Assembly (NCBI RefSeq): GCF_013093415.1 | Contig: NZ_JABFBC010000001.1 | Span: 1,922,001 to 1,986,000, forward strand | Direction: 5' to 3' | Source of the DNA: Halovulum dunhuangense | Lineage (GTDB): Bacteria > Pseudomonadota > Alphaproteobacteria > Rhodobacterales > Rhodobacteraceae | DNA: 64,000 nt | Position numbers and translations under genes: made by a program | Part shown: piece by piece, positions 20,706 through 29,066 of the stretch | Layout: every line of letters begins with the position of its first letter | How positions within the stretch are numbered: position 1 is the stretch's first letter | Notes under the pieces: model-generated | What the model was told of the DNA's origin: nothing | What the model saw: the letters and a program-made list of their open reading frames with translations, nothing else | Databases searched by the model: none

Positions 20706-22043
20706 ATGACAGCGGAAACCACCCCCGCAAGCCATGCCGGCCAACCTGCGCGTCCGACCGCACGAAAAATCGTCATCCAGACGCATCACGCGACCCGCGA
20801 AATTGCCCTGACCCCGTCGCGCATGGCGCTTCTGGCCGGTGCCGCGGTGCTTGGGCTGGGCTGGACGCTGACCGCGACCGCGGGTTTCGTGGTCTCGGCG
20901 CTGTCGCCCGAGGGTGCGGTGCGCGGCGAACTCGAACTGGTCGAGGCCGCCTACGAGGATCGGATCGCGACGCTGGACACGGCGCTGGCCGAAGCGACCC
21001 GCCGCGCAGACGACACCGCCGCGCGGCTCGATCTTGCGCTGGGCCAGATCGTGACCCAGCAGGCGATGCTCCAGGAGGCGCTGGCCTCGGAGACGGAACT
21101 CAGATCCTCCATCGGCGCGATGCGCGACAAGCTGGCCGAGGCGGTCGCCGCGCGCGACAGCGCCGAGGATCGCGCCCGCGAGCTGACCGCAAGCCTGACG
21201 GCCGTGCGCAATGCCGCCGACGGCGCCGGTTCCGCCGAGGAAATGGAGATCGTCCTCTCGGCCTTGTCCGATGCGCTGCACAATGCGGTGCGCGAGCGCG
21301 ACACCCACCGGTCGGACCTGACGCGCCTCGAGTCCGAGATCGCGACCATGGAACTGCGCATGCAGGTCAATGCCGACCGGCAGGAACGGCTGGTCGCCTC
21401 GCTCGAGGATGCGGTGCAGGCCTCCTTCGGCCCGCTCGAGTCGATGTTCGAGAAGAGCGGGCTGAACGTGGACACGCTGATTTCCGGCGTGCGCCAGAGC
21501 TACAACGGCATGGGTGGCCCCGAGACGCTGTTCCGCGCCAGCCTGGGCGGGTCGGATCCGGAACTGGACGAGCGGTTTTCGGCGCTGATGTCCGACATGG
21601 ACCGCATGAACATGATGCGGATCGCCGCGGCCAAGATCCCCTACACGATGCCGGTCCGTGTCGCCCACCGCTTCACCAGCGGCTTCGGCACCCGGCGCGA
21701 CCCGTTCAATGGCGGCCGGCGCGCCCATAACGGCGTCGATTTCGCAGCCGGGCGCGGCACCCCCATCGAGGCGACAGCGGACGGTACCGTCACTTTCGCC
21801 GGATGGCAGAGCGGCTATGGCAACTTCATCAAGATCCGCCACGCCTACGGCTTCGAGACGCACTACGCGCATCTCAACAAAATTCACGTCAAGGTCGGAG
21901 ACCGGATTGCCCGGGGCGATCATATCGGCGATATGGGTACCACGGGCCGCAGCACCGGCGTCCACCTGCACTACGAGGTGCACCTCGGCGGCAAACCGGT
22001 CAATCCGATGACATACATAAGGGCTGGCAGAGATGTTTTCTAA
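20706..22043 (+). CDS. M23 family metallopeptidase (LytM/NlpD-like) with coiled coil
   Basis: A 445-residue envelope protein. One membrane segment lies near residues 41-65 (MALLAGAAVLGLGWTL), followed by an acidic coiled coil to about residue 240 and a C-terminal M23 domain. The peptidase Zn ligands are in HNGVDFAAG and HLHYEVHLGG, both intact, so it should be an active peptidoglycan endopeptidase rather than a degenerate EnvC-type activator. The 3' end overlaps the bactofilin gene by 11 bp; M23 peptidase-bactofilin pairs are a known arrangement in cell-shape loci. Confidence 0.93.
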   Translation: MTAETTPASHAGQPARPTARKIVIQTHHATREIALTPSRMALLAGAAVLGLGWTLTATAGFVVSALSPEGAVRGELELVEAAYEDRIATLDTALAEATRRADDTAARLDLALGQIVTQQAMLQEALASETELRSSIGAMRDKLAEAVAARDSAEDRARELTASLTAVRNAADGAGSAEEMEIVLSALSDALHNAVRERDTHRSDLTRLESEIATMELRMQVNADRQERLVASLEDAVQASFGPLESMFEKSGLNVDTLISGVRQSYNGMGGPETLFRASLGGSDPELDERFSALMSDMDRMNMMRIAAAKIPYTMPVRVAHRFTSGFGTRRDPFNGGRRAHNGVDFAAGRGTPIEATADGTVTFAGWQSGYGNFIKIRHAYGFETHYAHLNKIHVKVGDRIARGDHIGDMGTTGRSTGVHLHYEVHLGGKPVNPMTYIRAGRDVF

Positions 22044-22521
22044 GAGCAAACCCGAACCGACGACGACCGAAAGCTCCGCGCCCAAGCCGCCGAGCCCGCC
22101 GAGCCCCTCGGCCACGGGCAGCAGCGCCCCTGCGTCCACGAGCCCGACGCCGGCCAAGCCCAAGCCCGCACCCTCCGTCCTGGCCTCTGACCTGGTGATC
22201 ACCGGTCACATCAAGACCACCGGCGACATCCAGATCGAGGGCACCGTCGAGGGCGACATCCAGGCCCATCTTCTGACCGTGGGCGAGAACGCAACCGTCA
22301 AGGGCGAGATCGTCGCCGACGACGTCGTGGTCACCGGCCGCGTGGTCGGCCGCGTGCGCGGCCTGAAGGTGCGCCTCACCTCCACCGCCCGGGTCGAGGG
22401 CGACATCGTCCACAAGACCATCGCGATCGAAAGCGGCGCCCATTTCGAAGGCTCCGTCCAGCGCAACGACGACCCGCTCAAGGGCGACAGCAAGGCTGTG
22501 CGGGGCGGCAGCGCGGAGTAA
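22033..22521 (+). CDS. Bactofilin
   Basis: Cytoskeletal polymer-forming protein of 162 residues. A Pro/Ser/Thr-rich disordered N-terminus (to about residue 48) is followed by the bactofilin beta-helix: ITGHIKTTGDIQIEGTVEGDI, VKGEIVADDVVVTGRVVG, VEGDIVHKTIAIESGAHFEG. The C-terminal tail is short and charged. Its ATG lies inside the M23 gene, 11 bp before that gene ends, so translation is coupled. Bactofilins often tether or localise M23 peptidases. A strong terminator sits 82 bp after the stop. Confidence 0.94.
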   Translation: MFSKSKPEPTTTESSAPKPPSPPSPSATGSSAPASTSPTPAKPKPAPSVLASDLVITGHIKTTGDIQIEGTVEGDIQAHLLTVGENATVKGEIVADDVVVTGRVVGRVRGLKVRLTSTARVEGDIVHKTIAIESGAHFEGSVQRNDDPLKGDSKAVRGGSAE

Positions 22522-22569
22522 GCTGACGCTTCAATCGGGGACACCTCTCAGTGAAACCGATTGAAGCGA

Positions 22570-23547
22570 TCACCTTTCGCCGAGTCCTGCACGCCCTAGA
22601 ATATGGGTCGGGCGCAAGCCCGACCCATTTTTGTACATCAGATTTCTGTTCGCCCAGCGCCAGAAATTCAGTACAAGTTGATCGGTTTCGGTATAGAATA
22701 TCCGCTGGAACGGCTGATGTTTCTCAAGTATATACTTTAAGCTTTCAAATAGCCCCTGCTTCTTCAATTCCCAGTATTGGTCTGTCAGGCAGAGCTTTGC
22801 CGGATAGTGGTAGTGGTAGGAATGTGTTCCGTTATTGAACACACCATGAAGAGCATTCTCGTCAGCGCCACCAAAATGTGAGCAGACCACCGGAAGTGTG
22901 ATCTGGTCCAGCCACGGCCGTTTGGGCTGGTCGAGCACAATTTCGTGTTGGGAACGATCCACCAGACATGCAAAGTGCATCCACTTCTCATGGAATTGCG
23001 CTGGGTCTTCGAAGCCAAAGCAACCGGCATTGTAGTAAGGAAAGCTGTCCTTGATATCCTCTCGGGCGTTCGCCTTCCGCGGGGTTTCAGAGCAGACTTC
23101 ATAGACTGCCCGCCAGTACTCTTCCGTCGAAAACTTCTGGTCCTGTCCCTGAACGGGGAACATGTGTCCGCCCGGTGATACCAGAGGATGCGAGAAATCA
23201 AACTTCAGTTCAGATACATCGGCAGTAATGATTTGATCGGAATCAAAAAATATAAATGGTCTTCCTGCTGGCAGTTCACGGAGGCAGCAGATCTTATTTC
23301 CTTCTGGGTAGCTTTGCCCCCAGATTTCATTTTTAAATGGGACGATGTGACAACCACTTTTTACAAAATAATCCAATATTTGTGGATTGATGTTGTCGGG
23401 TTCATTGCTCCAATTTTCTCCCCGACGGGGGATAAGTATGTAGATATCGACTTTATCACCGCAGAAGTATCGGGCAGTTTCTACAAAGAGGACGGCCTCA
23501 TACTGAAGACGACCATTCTGAGCAATAATCGCAATTGTAAGCTTCAT
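22570..23547 (-). CDS. AT-rich glycosyltransferase-like protein (GT-A fold, DxD), horizontally acquired
   Basis: Probable nucleotide-sugar-dependent transferase of 325 residues, family not recognised. It starts MKLTIAIIAQNGRLQYEAVL and has the metal-binding DSD motif near residues 102-104 in PFIFFDSDQII, as expected of a GT-A fold; later motifs include FPYYNAGCFGF and VVCSHFGG. The ATG at 23547 has AAGGG about 7 bp upstream. It is AT-rich compared with neighbours (22 G+C of 60 in 23341-23400). It sits 26 bp after prfB on the same strand. Its last about 20 codons (GLRPTHILGRAGLGER) run through the host terminator and GC-rich DNA, so the natural C-terminus may have been lost on insertion. Acceptor and donor cannot be predicted. 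Confidence 0.72.
   Translation of the reverse strand: MKLTIAIIAQNGRLQYEAVLFVETARYFCGDKVDIYILIPRRGENWSNEPDNINPQILDYFVKSGCHIVPFKNEIWGQSYPEGNKICCLRELPAGRPFIFFDSDQIITADVSELKFDFSHPLVSPGGHMFPVQGQDQKFSTEEYWRAVYEVCSETPRKANAREDIKDSFPYYNAGCFGFEDPAQFHEKWMHFACLVDRSQHEIVLDQPKRPWLDQITLPVVCSHFGGADENALHGVFNNGTHSYHYHYPAKLCLTDQYWELKKQGLFESLKYILEKHQPFQRIFYTETDQLVLNFWRWANRNLMYKNGSGLRPTHILGRAGLGER
22603..22632 (+). terminator. Strong rho-independent terminator of the M23-bactofilin operon
   Basis: Perfect 11-bp stem ATGGGTCGGGC (22603-22613) / GCCCGACCCAT (22618-22628) with loop GCAA, followed by TTTT (22629-22632). It also lies inside the last codons of the AT-rich minus-strand gene that ends at 22570. Confidence 0.88.
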
Positions 23548-23573
23548 AATACCCTTTTCAGAGGTAGTAAGTA

Positions 23574-24698
23574 TCAATCCTCGCCGCGCGCCTCGGCCCG
23601 GCTCTTGCCGGCGACGTCCATTGCCAGCACGGCGGCCATGAAGGCGTCCAGGTCGCCGTCCAGCACCCCTTGCGTGTCCGAGGTTTCCACGTTGGTCCGC
23701 AGGTCCTTTACCATCTGGTAGGGTTGCAGGACGTAGGAGCGGATCTGGTTGCCCCAGCCGGCGCTGCCCTTGGCCTCGTGCTGGGCGTTGATCTCGGCGG
23801 TCCGCTTGTCCAGCTCCATCTGGTAGAGCCGCGATTTCAGCGCCTTCATGGCGATGTCGCGGTTCTGGTGCTGGGACTTCTCGGAACTCGTCACCACGAT
23901 GCCCGTGGGCAAGTGGGTGATCCGGACCGCGGAATCCGTCGTGTTGACGTGCTGACCGCCCGCGCCGGACGAGCGGTAGGTGTCCACCCGGATGTCCGAG
24001 GGGTTCACCTCGATCTCGATGTTGTCGTCCACCACCGGATAGACCCAGACAGAGGCAAAGGACGTCTCGCGCGAGCCCTTGCCGAAAGGCGAGATGCGCA
24101 CCAGCCGGTGCACGCCACTTTCGGACTTCAGCCAGCCATAGGCGTTGGGGCCGGAAATCTTGTAGGCGACCGACTTGATCCCGGCCTCGGATCCGGGTTC
24201 CTCGGACTGAAGCTCGACCTTGTAGCCATGCTGGTCGGCCCAGCGGATATACATGCGCTGAAGCATCTGCGCCCAGTCGCAGGCCTCGGTGCCACCGGCG
24301 CCGGCATTGATCTCGAGGAAGGTGTCGTTGCCGTCCGCCTCGCCGTTCAGCAGCGCCTCGATCTCGGCCTGCTCGGTGCGCTTGCGCAGCTCGGCAAGGG
24401 CCGCCTCGGCCTCTTGGACCACCTCGACGTCATCCTCGGCCTCGCCCAGTTCGATCAGGTCGCGATTGTCCGCCAGCTCCTGGGCAAAGCTCTTGTAGCG
24501 GTCGATCGCGTCCGAAAGCTGCTGGCGCTCGCGCATCAGCTTCTGCGCGCGGCCTGGATCGTTCCACAGCTCGGGATCCTCGGACATGGCGTTCAGCTCT
24601 TCGAGCCGATGCTCGGCCGTGTCCCAGTTGAGACGCTGGCGCAGCAGGGCCAGCGATTTCTCGATTTCGCCGATCTGGTTCTCTGTCTCTGCGCGCAT
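23574..24698 (-). CDS. prfB: Peptide chain release factor 2
   Basis: Recognises UGA and UAA stop codons and hydrolyses peptidyl-tRNA. Stop-codon recognition tripeptide SPF occurs in [16 protein letters not shown], and the catalytic GGQ in [16 protein letters not shown]. Length 374 residues. The frame is continuous from the ATG at 24698, with no in-frame UGA near codon 25, so the autoregulatory programmed frameshift of E. coli prfB is absent, as in many alphaproteobacteria. It is followed by the AT-rich glycosyltransferase-like gene. Confidence 0.96.
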   Translation of the reverse strand: MRAETENQIGEIEKSLALLRQRLNWDTAEHRLEELNAMSEDPELWNDPGRAQKLMRERQQLSDAIDRYKSFAQELADNRDLIELGEAEDDVEVVQEAEAALAELRKRTEQAEIEALLNGEADGNDTFLEINAGAGGTEACDWAQMLQRMYIRWADQHGYKVELQSEEPGSEAGIKSVAYKISGPNAYGWLKSESGVHRLVRISPFGKGSRETSFASVWVYPVVDDNIEIEVNPSDIRVDTYRSSGAGGQHVNTTDSAVRITHLPTGIVVTSSEKSQHQNRDIAMKALKSRLYQMELDKRTAEINAQHEAKGSAGWGNQIRSYVLQPYQMVKDLRTNVETSDTQGVLDGDLDAFMAAVLAMDVAGKSRAEARGED

Positions 24699-24729
24699 GG
24701 GGGTCTTGTTTCACCTGGCCTGAACATGA

Positions 24730-24753
24730 CGGGCGACCGGTCCGGGTCGCCCG
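24730..24753 (-). terminator. Possible terminator hairpin between PBP1A and prfB
   Basis: Perfect 9-bp stem CGGGCGACC (24730-24738) / GGTCGCCCG (24745-24753) with 6-nt loop in the 100-bp gap between the two minus-strand genes. No T-run follows on the minus strand, so it may only attenuate. Confidence 0.3.
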
Positions 24754-24798
24754 CGCCTGTTCTTAATCGTCCCCGCCGGGGGCGGCAAGGGCGCGAGG

Positions 24799-27348
24799 CT
24801 AGTAAAGCCCGCCCGAGGACAGCTCTCCGAAGGAAGGGTTGGTCGGCACCACCCGCTGCTGCCCGTCCTGGCCCGTCTGCATGGACGCGCCGCCCTGCGC
24901 GCTGGAGAACAGCGGCAGATCCGCGCCCATGGCAAAGCCCCCGTCGATATAGGTGCCGAACTGGCCGATGGCCGGCTGCTCGCCCGCGCGGAACAGTTCC
25001 GCGACCACGTTCGAGCCCGATGCGTCGTCGGGCAGCCGCTGGCCGGTGAAGCGGTCGATCTTCACGAAGACCGTGTCGGGCGGCTGCGGGATGCGGAAGG
25101 AGCCGTGATCCTCCAGCGCCACGCGCATGAAATCGGTGAAGACGGGGCCGCACAGCGTGCCGCCATAGGCGCCATCGCCCATCGGGCGCGGCGTGTCGTA
25201 GCCGATATAGCAGCCCGCCGTGATGCGCGGGGTGTAGCCCACGAACCAGGCGTCCTTGGCGTCGTTGGTGGTGCCGGTCTTGCCCGCGATGGGCACGCCC
25301 AGCGTCCCCACGGTCGAGGCGGCGGTACCGCGCGCCACCACGCCCTGCATCATCGAGGACAGCTGATAGGCGGTGACCGGGTCCATCACCTGCTCGGCGG
25401 TGTCCCAGATCCAGGGCATGTCGGCGGGCGTCGCTTCCTGGCCCTCGCAGCCACGGCAGCCGCGCTGGTCGTGCTGGTAGATCGTGTTGCCGTATCGGTC
25501 CTGCACGCGGTCCACCAGCGTCGGCTCCAGCCGCTTGCCGCCATTGCCGAACATGGCATAGGCCGCCACCATGTTGAAAAGCGTGGTCTCGCCCGCGCCC
25601 AGCGAATAGGACAGAAGCTCGGGCATGTCCTCGTAGATGCCGAAGCGCTCGGCATAGGTGCTGACGCGGTCCATGCCGATATCCTGCGCGATGCGCACCG
25701 TCATCAGGTTCCGCGACTGTTCGATCCCGGTACGCACCGGCGTCGGGCCGTAGAAACGGTTGGACGAGTTGGTCGGACGCCAGACGCCCGCGCCGGTGTC
25801 CACTTCGACGGGCGCATCCACCACGATCGAGGCGGGCGTGTAGCCGTTGTCCAGGGCTGCGGCATATACGAACGGCTTGAAGGCCGAGCCGGGCTGGCGG
25901 GTGGCCTGCGTCGCGCGGTTGAACACCGAATGCTGGTAGGAAAAGCCACCCTGCATCGCCAAAACGCGCCCGGTCTGGGTGTCCATCGCCATGAAGGCGC
26001 CCTGGATTTCCGGGATCTGGCGCAGCGACCAGCGCTGGAAGGCGCCATCCTCGACGATTGCCGTCACGAGCACCACGTCGCCCACCTGGTAAAGATCCGA
26101 GGCGGCGCCGGGACGGCCGCCCTCCCTGCCCTCGCCGGCGCGGATGCGGGTGATCCAGTCGGCGTCGGAAAGTGCCAGGAAATGCCCGTCCTCGTCATTC
26201 TCCACGCCCTCGATGCCGATGCGGGCAGAGCTTTCGCCGACCTCCAGCACCACCGCCGGGATCCAGCCCACCACGTCGCGCGGCACGCGGGTTTCGGCCA
26301 GCGCCACGCGCCATTCCTCCTCGCTGTCTAGCGCATCGGGGGAAATCTGCGCCAGCGGGCCGAAATACGTCCCGCGCGAGCGGTCGAAGCGTTCCAGCCC
26401 GCGGCGCAGCGCCTCGGCGGCGGCGGCCTGAAGCTTCGGATCCACCGTCGCGCGCACCGTCAGGCCGCCGGTGAACAGCTCTTCCTCGCCGCCCTCCAGC
26501 CGGGTCGAAAGCTGGCGCCGGATCTCGTCGGTGAAGTAGTCCCGCGGCGGCAGCGCGTCGCGCGCGGACGGGATATCGCCCGACTGCACCGTCAGCAGGT
26601 CCGAGGCCCGCGCCGTCTCGTAGGTGTCGCGGTCGATATAGCCGTTCTCCAGCATCTGGCCGAGAACGTAGTTGCGCCGGCCGATCGCCTCTTCCTTCTC
26701 GCGCACGGGGTGGTAGTTCGACGGCGCGCGCGGCAGGGCCGCGAGATAGGCCACCTCGGCGGCCGTCAGTTCCTCCAGCGACTTGGAGAAATATGTCCGG
26801 GCGGCGGATGTCACGCCATAGGAGTTCTGCCCGAGGAAGATGTCGTTGAGGTACAGCTCGAGGATCTGGTCCTTCGATAGCGTCGCCTCCAGCCGGGTGG
26901 CGAGGATGATCTCCTTGATCTTGCGCACGGCGCTGCGCTCGCCCGACAGAAGGAAGTTCTTCATCACCTGCTGCGTGATGGTCGAGGCGCCGCGCAGCCG
27001 CCCGCCCTGCGCCGCATCGACCACGGCCGAGGCGATGCCCATGATGTCGAAACCGGGGTGGTTGTAGAAATTCTTGTCCTCGGCGCTGATGAAGGCGACC
27101 TTCACCAGGTCCGGAATCTCCTCGATCGGCGTGAAAAGGCGCCGCTCGCGGGCGAACTCGTCCATCAGCAGGCCGCGGCCCGAATAGATCCGGCTCAGCG
27201 TCGCGGGTTCGTAGCGCGACAGCTGCTCGTGATCGGGCAGATCGCGGCCATAAAGCCAGAACAGCCCCGCCAGCCCCGCCGCGGCCATGAACAGGCCCAG
27301 CGTGGCCCAGGTAAAGATGAAGCCAAGGAAATTCAGTATCAGTCGCAT
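24799..27348 (-). CDS. mrcA: Penicillin-binding protein 1A (bifunctional transglycosylase/transpeptidase)
   Basis: Inner membrane class A PBP that polymerises and crosslinks peptidoglycan. The ATG at 27348 begins MRLILNFLGFIFTWATLGLF, a cytoplasmic start and single membrane segment. Glycosyltransferase (GT51) motifs are AEDKNFYNHPGFD, GASTITQQVMKN, and IKEIILATRLE. Transpeptidase motifs are SxxK in PGSAFKPFVYA, SRN in EQSRNLM, and KTG in IAGKTGTTNDAKD. Length 849 residues is normal for PBP1A. The frame extends 81 bp upstream but without homology. The amidase gene lies upstream on the same strand, so peptidoglycan synthesis and cleavage genes are adjacent. Confidence 0.96.
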   Translation of the reverse strand: MRLILNFLGFIFTWATLGLFMAAAGLAGLFWLYGRDLPDHEQLSRYEPATLSRIYSGRGLLMDEFARERRLFTPIEEIPDLVKVAFISAEDKNFYNHPGFDIMGIASAVVDAAQGGRLRGASTITQQVMKNFLLSGERSAVRKIKEIILATRLEATLSKDQILELYLNDIFLGQNSYGVTSAARTYFSKSLEELTAAEVAYLAALPRAPSNYHPVREKEEAIGRRNYVLGQMLENGYIDRDTYETARASDLLTVQSGDIPSARDALPPRDYFTDEIRRQLSTRLEGGEEELFTGGLTVRATVDPKLQAAAAEALRRGLERFDRSRGTYFGPLAQISPDALDSEEEWRVALAETRVPRDVVGWIPAVVLEVGESSARIGIEGVENDEDGHFLALSDADWITRIRAGEGREGGRPGAASDLYQVGDVVLVTAIVEDGAFQRWSLRQIPEIQGAFMAMDTQTGRVLAMQGGFSYQHSVFNRATQATRQPGSAFKPFVYAAALDNGYTPASIVVDAPVEVDTGAGVWRPTNSSNRFYGPTPVRTGIEQSRNLMTVRIAQDIGMDRVSTYAERFGIYEDMPELLSYSLGAGETTLFNMVAAYAMFGNGGKRLEPTLVDRVQDRYGNTIYQHDQRGCRGCEGQEATPADMPWIWDTAEQVMDPVTAYQLSSMMQGVVARGTAASTVGTLGVPIAGKTGTTNDAKDAWFVGYTPRITAGCYIGYDTPRPMGDGAYGGTLCGPVFTDFMRVALEDHGSFRIPQPPDTVFVKIDRFTGQRLPDDASGSNVVAELFRAGEQPAIGQFGTYIDGGFAMGADLPLFSSAQGGASMQTGQDGQQRVVPTNPSFGELSSGGLY

Positions 27349-27442
27349 CCGCGTCTTCCGCCTGTCGCTGCTGCCGCCGCCTCGCCGGCACGGGATTTGG
27401 CGCAGGCACAGGCCTGCGCAGGCTACCAAGTCTACCCGGCCC

Positions 27443-28612
27443 TCAGCGCTGCATCAACGCCAGGAAGGCCCGATCGGCGGTCATCCACTCATCTATCCCG
27501 GTCACGATTGCGGCAGAAAACCGCCGCTGCCACGCTGGCGAGACCATGTCGGCACGGTCGCCCGCGTCCGAGAGAAAGCCAAGCTCGATCAGCGCCGACG
27601 GCATTTCGGGCGCGCGCAGGACCTGGAAATCCGCAGCCCGCAGGGGGCGCGACCGGATGACGCCCGTCGCATCCGACAGGGACTCGACCAGTCGTTCCGC
27701 CGCCATTCGGGAGCGCGTGCCATTGGCGCGGCTCTCCAGGTCCATCAGCGTGCGTGCGACATCGTCGAGCACCTCGCTCGGCCGCAGCCCGGCGGCGCTG
27801 TCCGAGCCGTTCTCCAGCCGGGCGCGGCGCGCACTCTCGCTGTCGGAAGCCTCGGAGGAAGAGACGTAGAGCGTGGCGCCGGACGCCTGTCCTGCGGTCA
27901 CGGTGTTGGTGTGCAGCGACAGGAACAGGGCCGCGTCGCTGGCCCGCGCGAAACGGACACGGTCGTCGAGCAGCACGAAACGGTCATCGCGCCGCGTCAG
28001 CGCCACCTCGTAGCGGCCGGTGCGCTCCAGTTGCGCGGCCAGCTCCAGCCCGGTGGCAAGCGCGATGTCCTTCTCCGCGATCTCGCCGCGCAGCGCGCCC
28101 GGATCGATGCCGCCATGGCCGGGGTCGATCACGATGCGCGGCAGCGACGATGCCGCGGGCGGCGGTGGGGCGATCCGGCCCAGCACCTCGGGCCCCGGCG
28201 CCAGCCGTGCGGCGGCCGCCAGTTCCGCCCCTGACGCGCGTTCGAGCGCGATGCGCAGGGCGCCGCCGGGATCGATCCCCGCCTCGGCCACCGTCATCGG
28301 CCGCTCGAGCGGGGCGATCAGGCGCGACCAGCGCGCGTCGATCCGGCCCGCGCGCAGCGGGCCCGGCCCAGCCGGGGCAAGCCGCCCGGCGATCCGCAGC
28401 TCGGGATCGGCCACGTCCACCACCAGCCGGGGCGGGTCGGCAAGGACGAAGGCGCGGAAGGGCAACGGCGCGTCCAGATCGAGACGCAGGACCAGGCCGG
28501 AAAAGCGCGTCTCCTGAACGGCGGTCAGCACCACCTCTGCCCGCGCCGTGGCGGTCCCGCCCAGCAGCCCGAGGATCAGGGCACCGGCCTGCCGCCGTGT
28601 CATCCCGTGCAT
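27443..28612 (-). CDS. N-acetylmuramoyl-L-alanine amidase (AmiC-like, AMIN domain)
   Basis: Periplasmic Zn amidase that cleaves the bond between MurNAc and L-Ala. Residues about 1-25 form an export signal with a twin-arginine-like start (MTRRQAGALILGLLGG). Then come an AMIN domain (to about 130) and an amidase_3 catalytic domain with PRIVIDPGHGGIDPGALRG, ALFLSLHTNTV and IELGFLSDAGD, carrying the metal and catalytic residues. Length 389 residues. Starts at 28612 or 28603 (MTRRQ) are both possible. Divergent from rne; 95 bp upstream of mrcA on the same strand. Confidence 0.94.
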   Translation of the reverse strand: MHGMTRRQAGALILGLLGGTATARAEVVLTAVQETRFSGLVLRLDLDAPLPFRAFVLADPPRLVVDVADPELRIAGRLAPAGPGPLRAGRIDARWSRLIAPLERPMTVAEAGIDPGGALRIALERASGAELAAAARLAPGPEVLGRIAPPPPAASSLPRIVIDPGHGGIDPGALRGEIAEKDIALATGLELAAQLERTGRYEVALTRRDDRFVLLDDRVRFARASDAALFLSLHTNTVTAGQASGATLYVSSSEASDSESARRARLENGSDSAAGLRPSEVLDDVARTLMDLESRANGTRSRMAAERLVESLSDATGVIRSRPLRAADFQVLRAPEMPSALIELGFLSDAGDRADMVSPAWQRRFSAAIVTGIDEWMTADRAFLALMQR

Positions 28613-28697
28613 GTGCTTCGCCCGTCTGTTGCCTCGCTCCCCGTCAGTCGCGGGGTTGGCCCGTCTGTAGCACAGCCGGCCCGGGAAAAGAATTCGA

Positions 28698-28726
28698 TTG
28701 TGCTGGCCATGCCCGCGCGGTTATCG
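28698..28726 (+). promoter_or_regulatory. Possible promoter within the rne leader
   Basis: TTGTGC (28698-28703) lies 17 bp from TTATCG (28721-28726). If used, transcription would start about 340 bp ahead of rne and give a long structured leader. The -10 is a weak match. Confidence 0.3.
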
Positions 28727-29066
28727 TGCAAGTATCGCGCGGATCCTGGATCCCTGCGTTGTGTTATTTGTCGCTCGGCCCGGGCGCTGCATGGGCAGAC
28801 ACTGCCCTTGAGCCCCGACGAGACGCGACCGGCGCTTGCGCCAGTGGAAATCCGGCAATGGCCGGCGGATTGAATTCGCACCCCGAAACGGGTGCTGGAG
28901 ATGGTAACGCGATGAACCGCGCAGGGCTATTGAACAGGACAGCAGGGCCGCCACCAGGCACCCGGGCGTCCGTTCAGGCCGCGCGGTCCTTAGCCTCAAT
29001 ACATGAACGCCCCGCCCCTTCGTCAGCCGTGGCTGCCGGGGGGCTTGCGCGTTTCAGAAGGACAAC
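28727..29066 (+). promoter_or_regulatory. Long, structured 5' leader of rne (divergent intergenic region 28613-29066)
   Basis: The 454-bp gap between the divergent amidase and rne holds no supported gene; small open frames in it lack ribosome sites and family similarity. On the plus strand it contains a run of three short perfect hairpins: GGCG/CGCC at 28831-28842, CCGGC/GCCGG at 28852-28865, and GCACCC/GGGTGC at 28878-28895. In other bacteria the rne leader binds RNase E for autoregulation; that role here is inference. Near the end AGAAGGACA forms the rne ribosome binding site. Confidence 0.45.

Noticed and set aside
28607-28873. Small open frame in the rne leader (88 aa)
   Set aside because: No ribosome site, no family similarity, and it starts inside the amidase gene in antisense.
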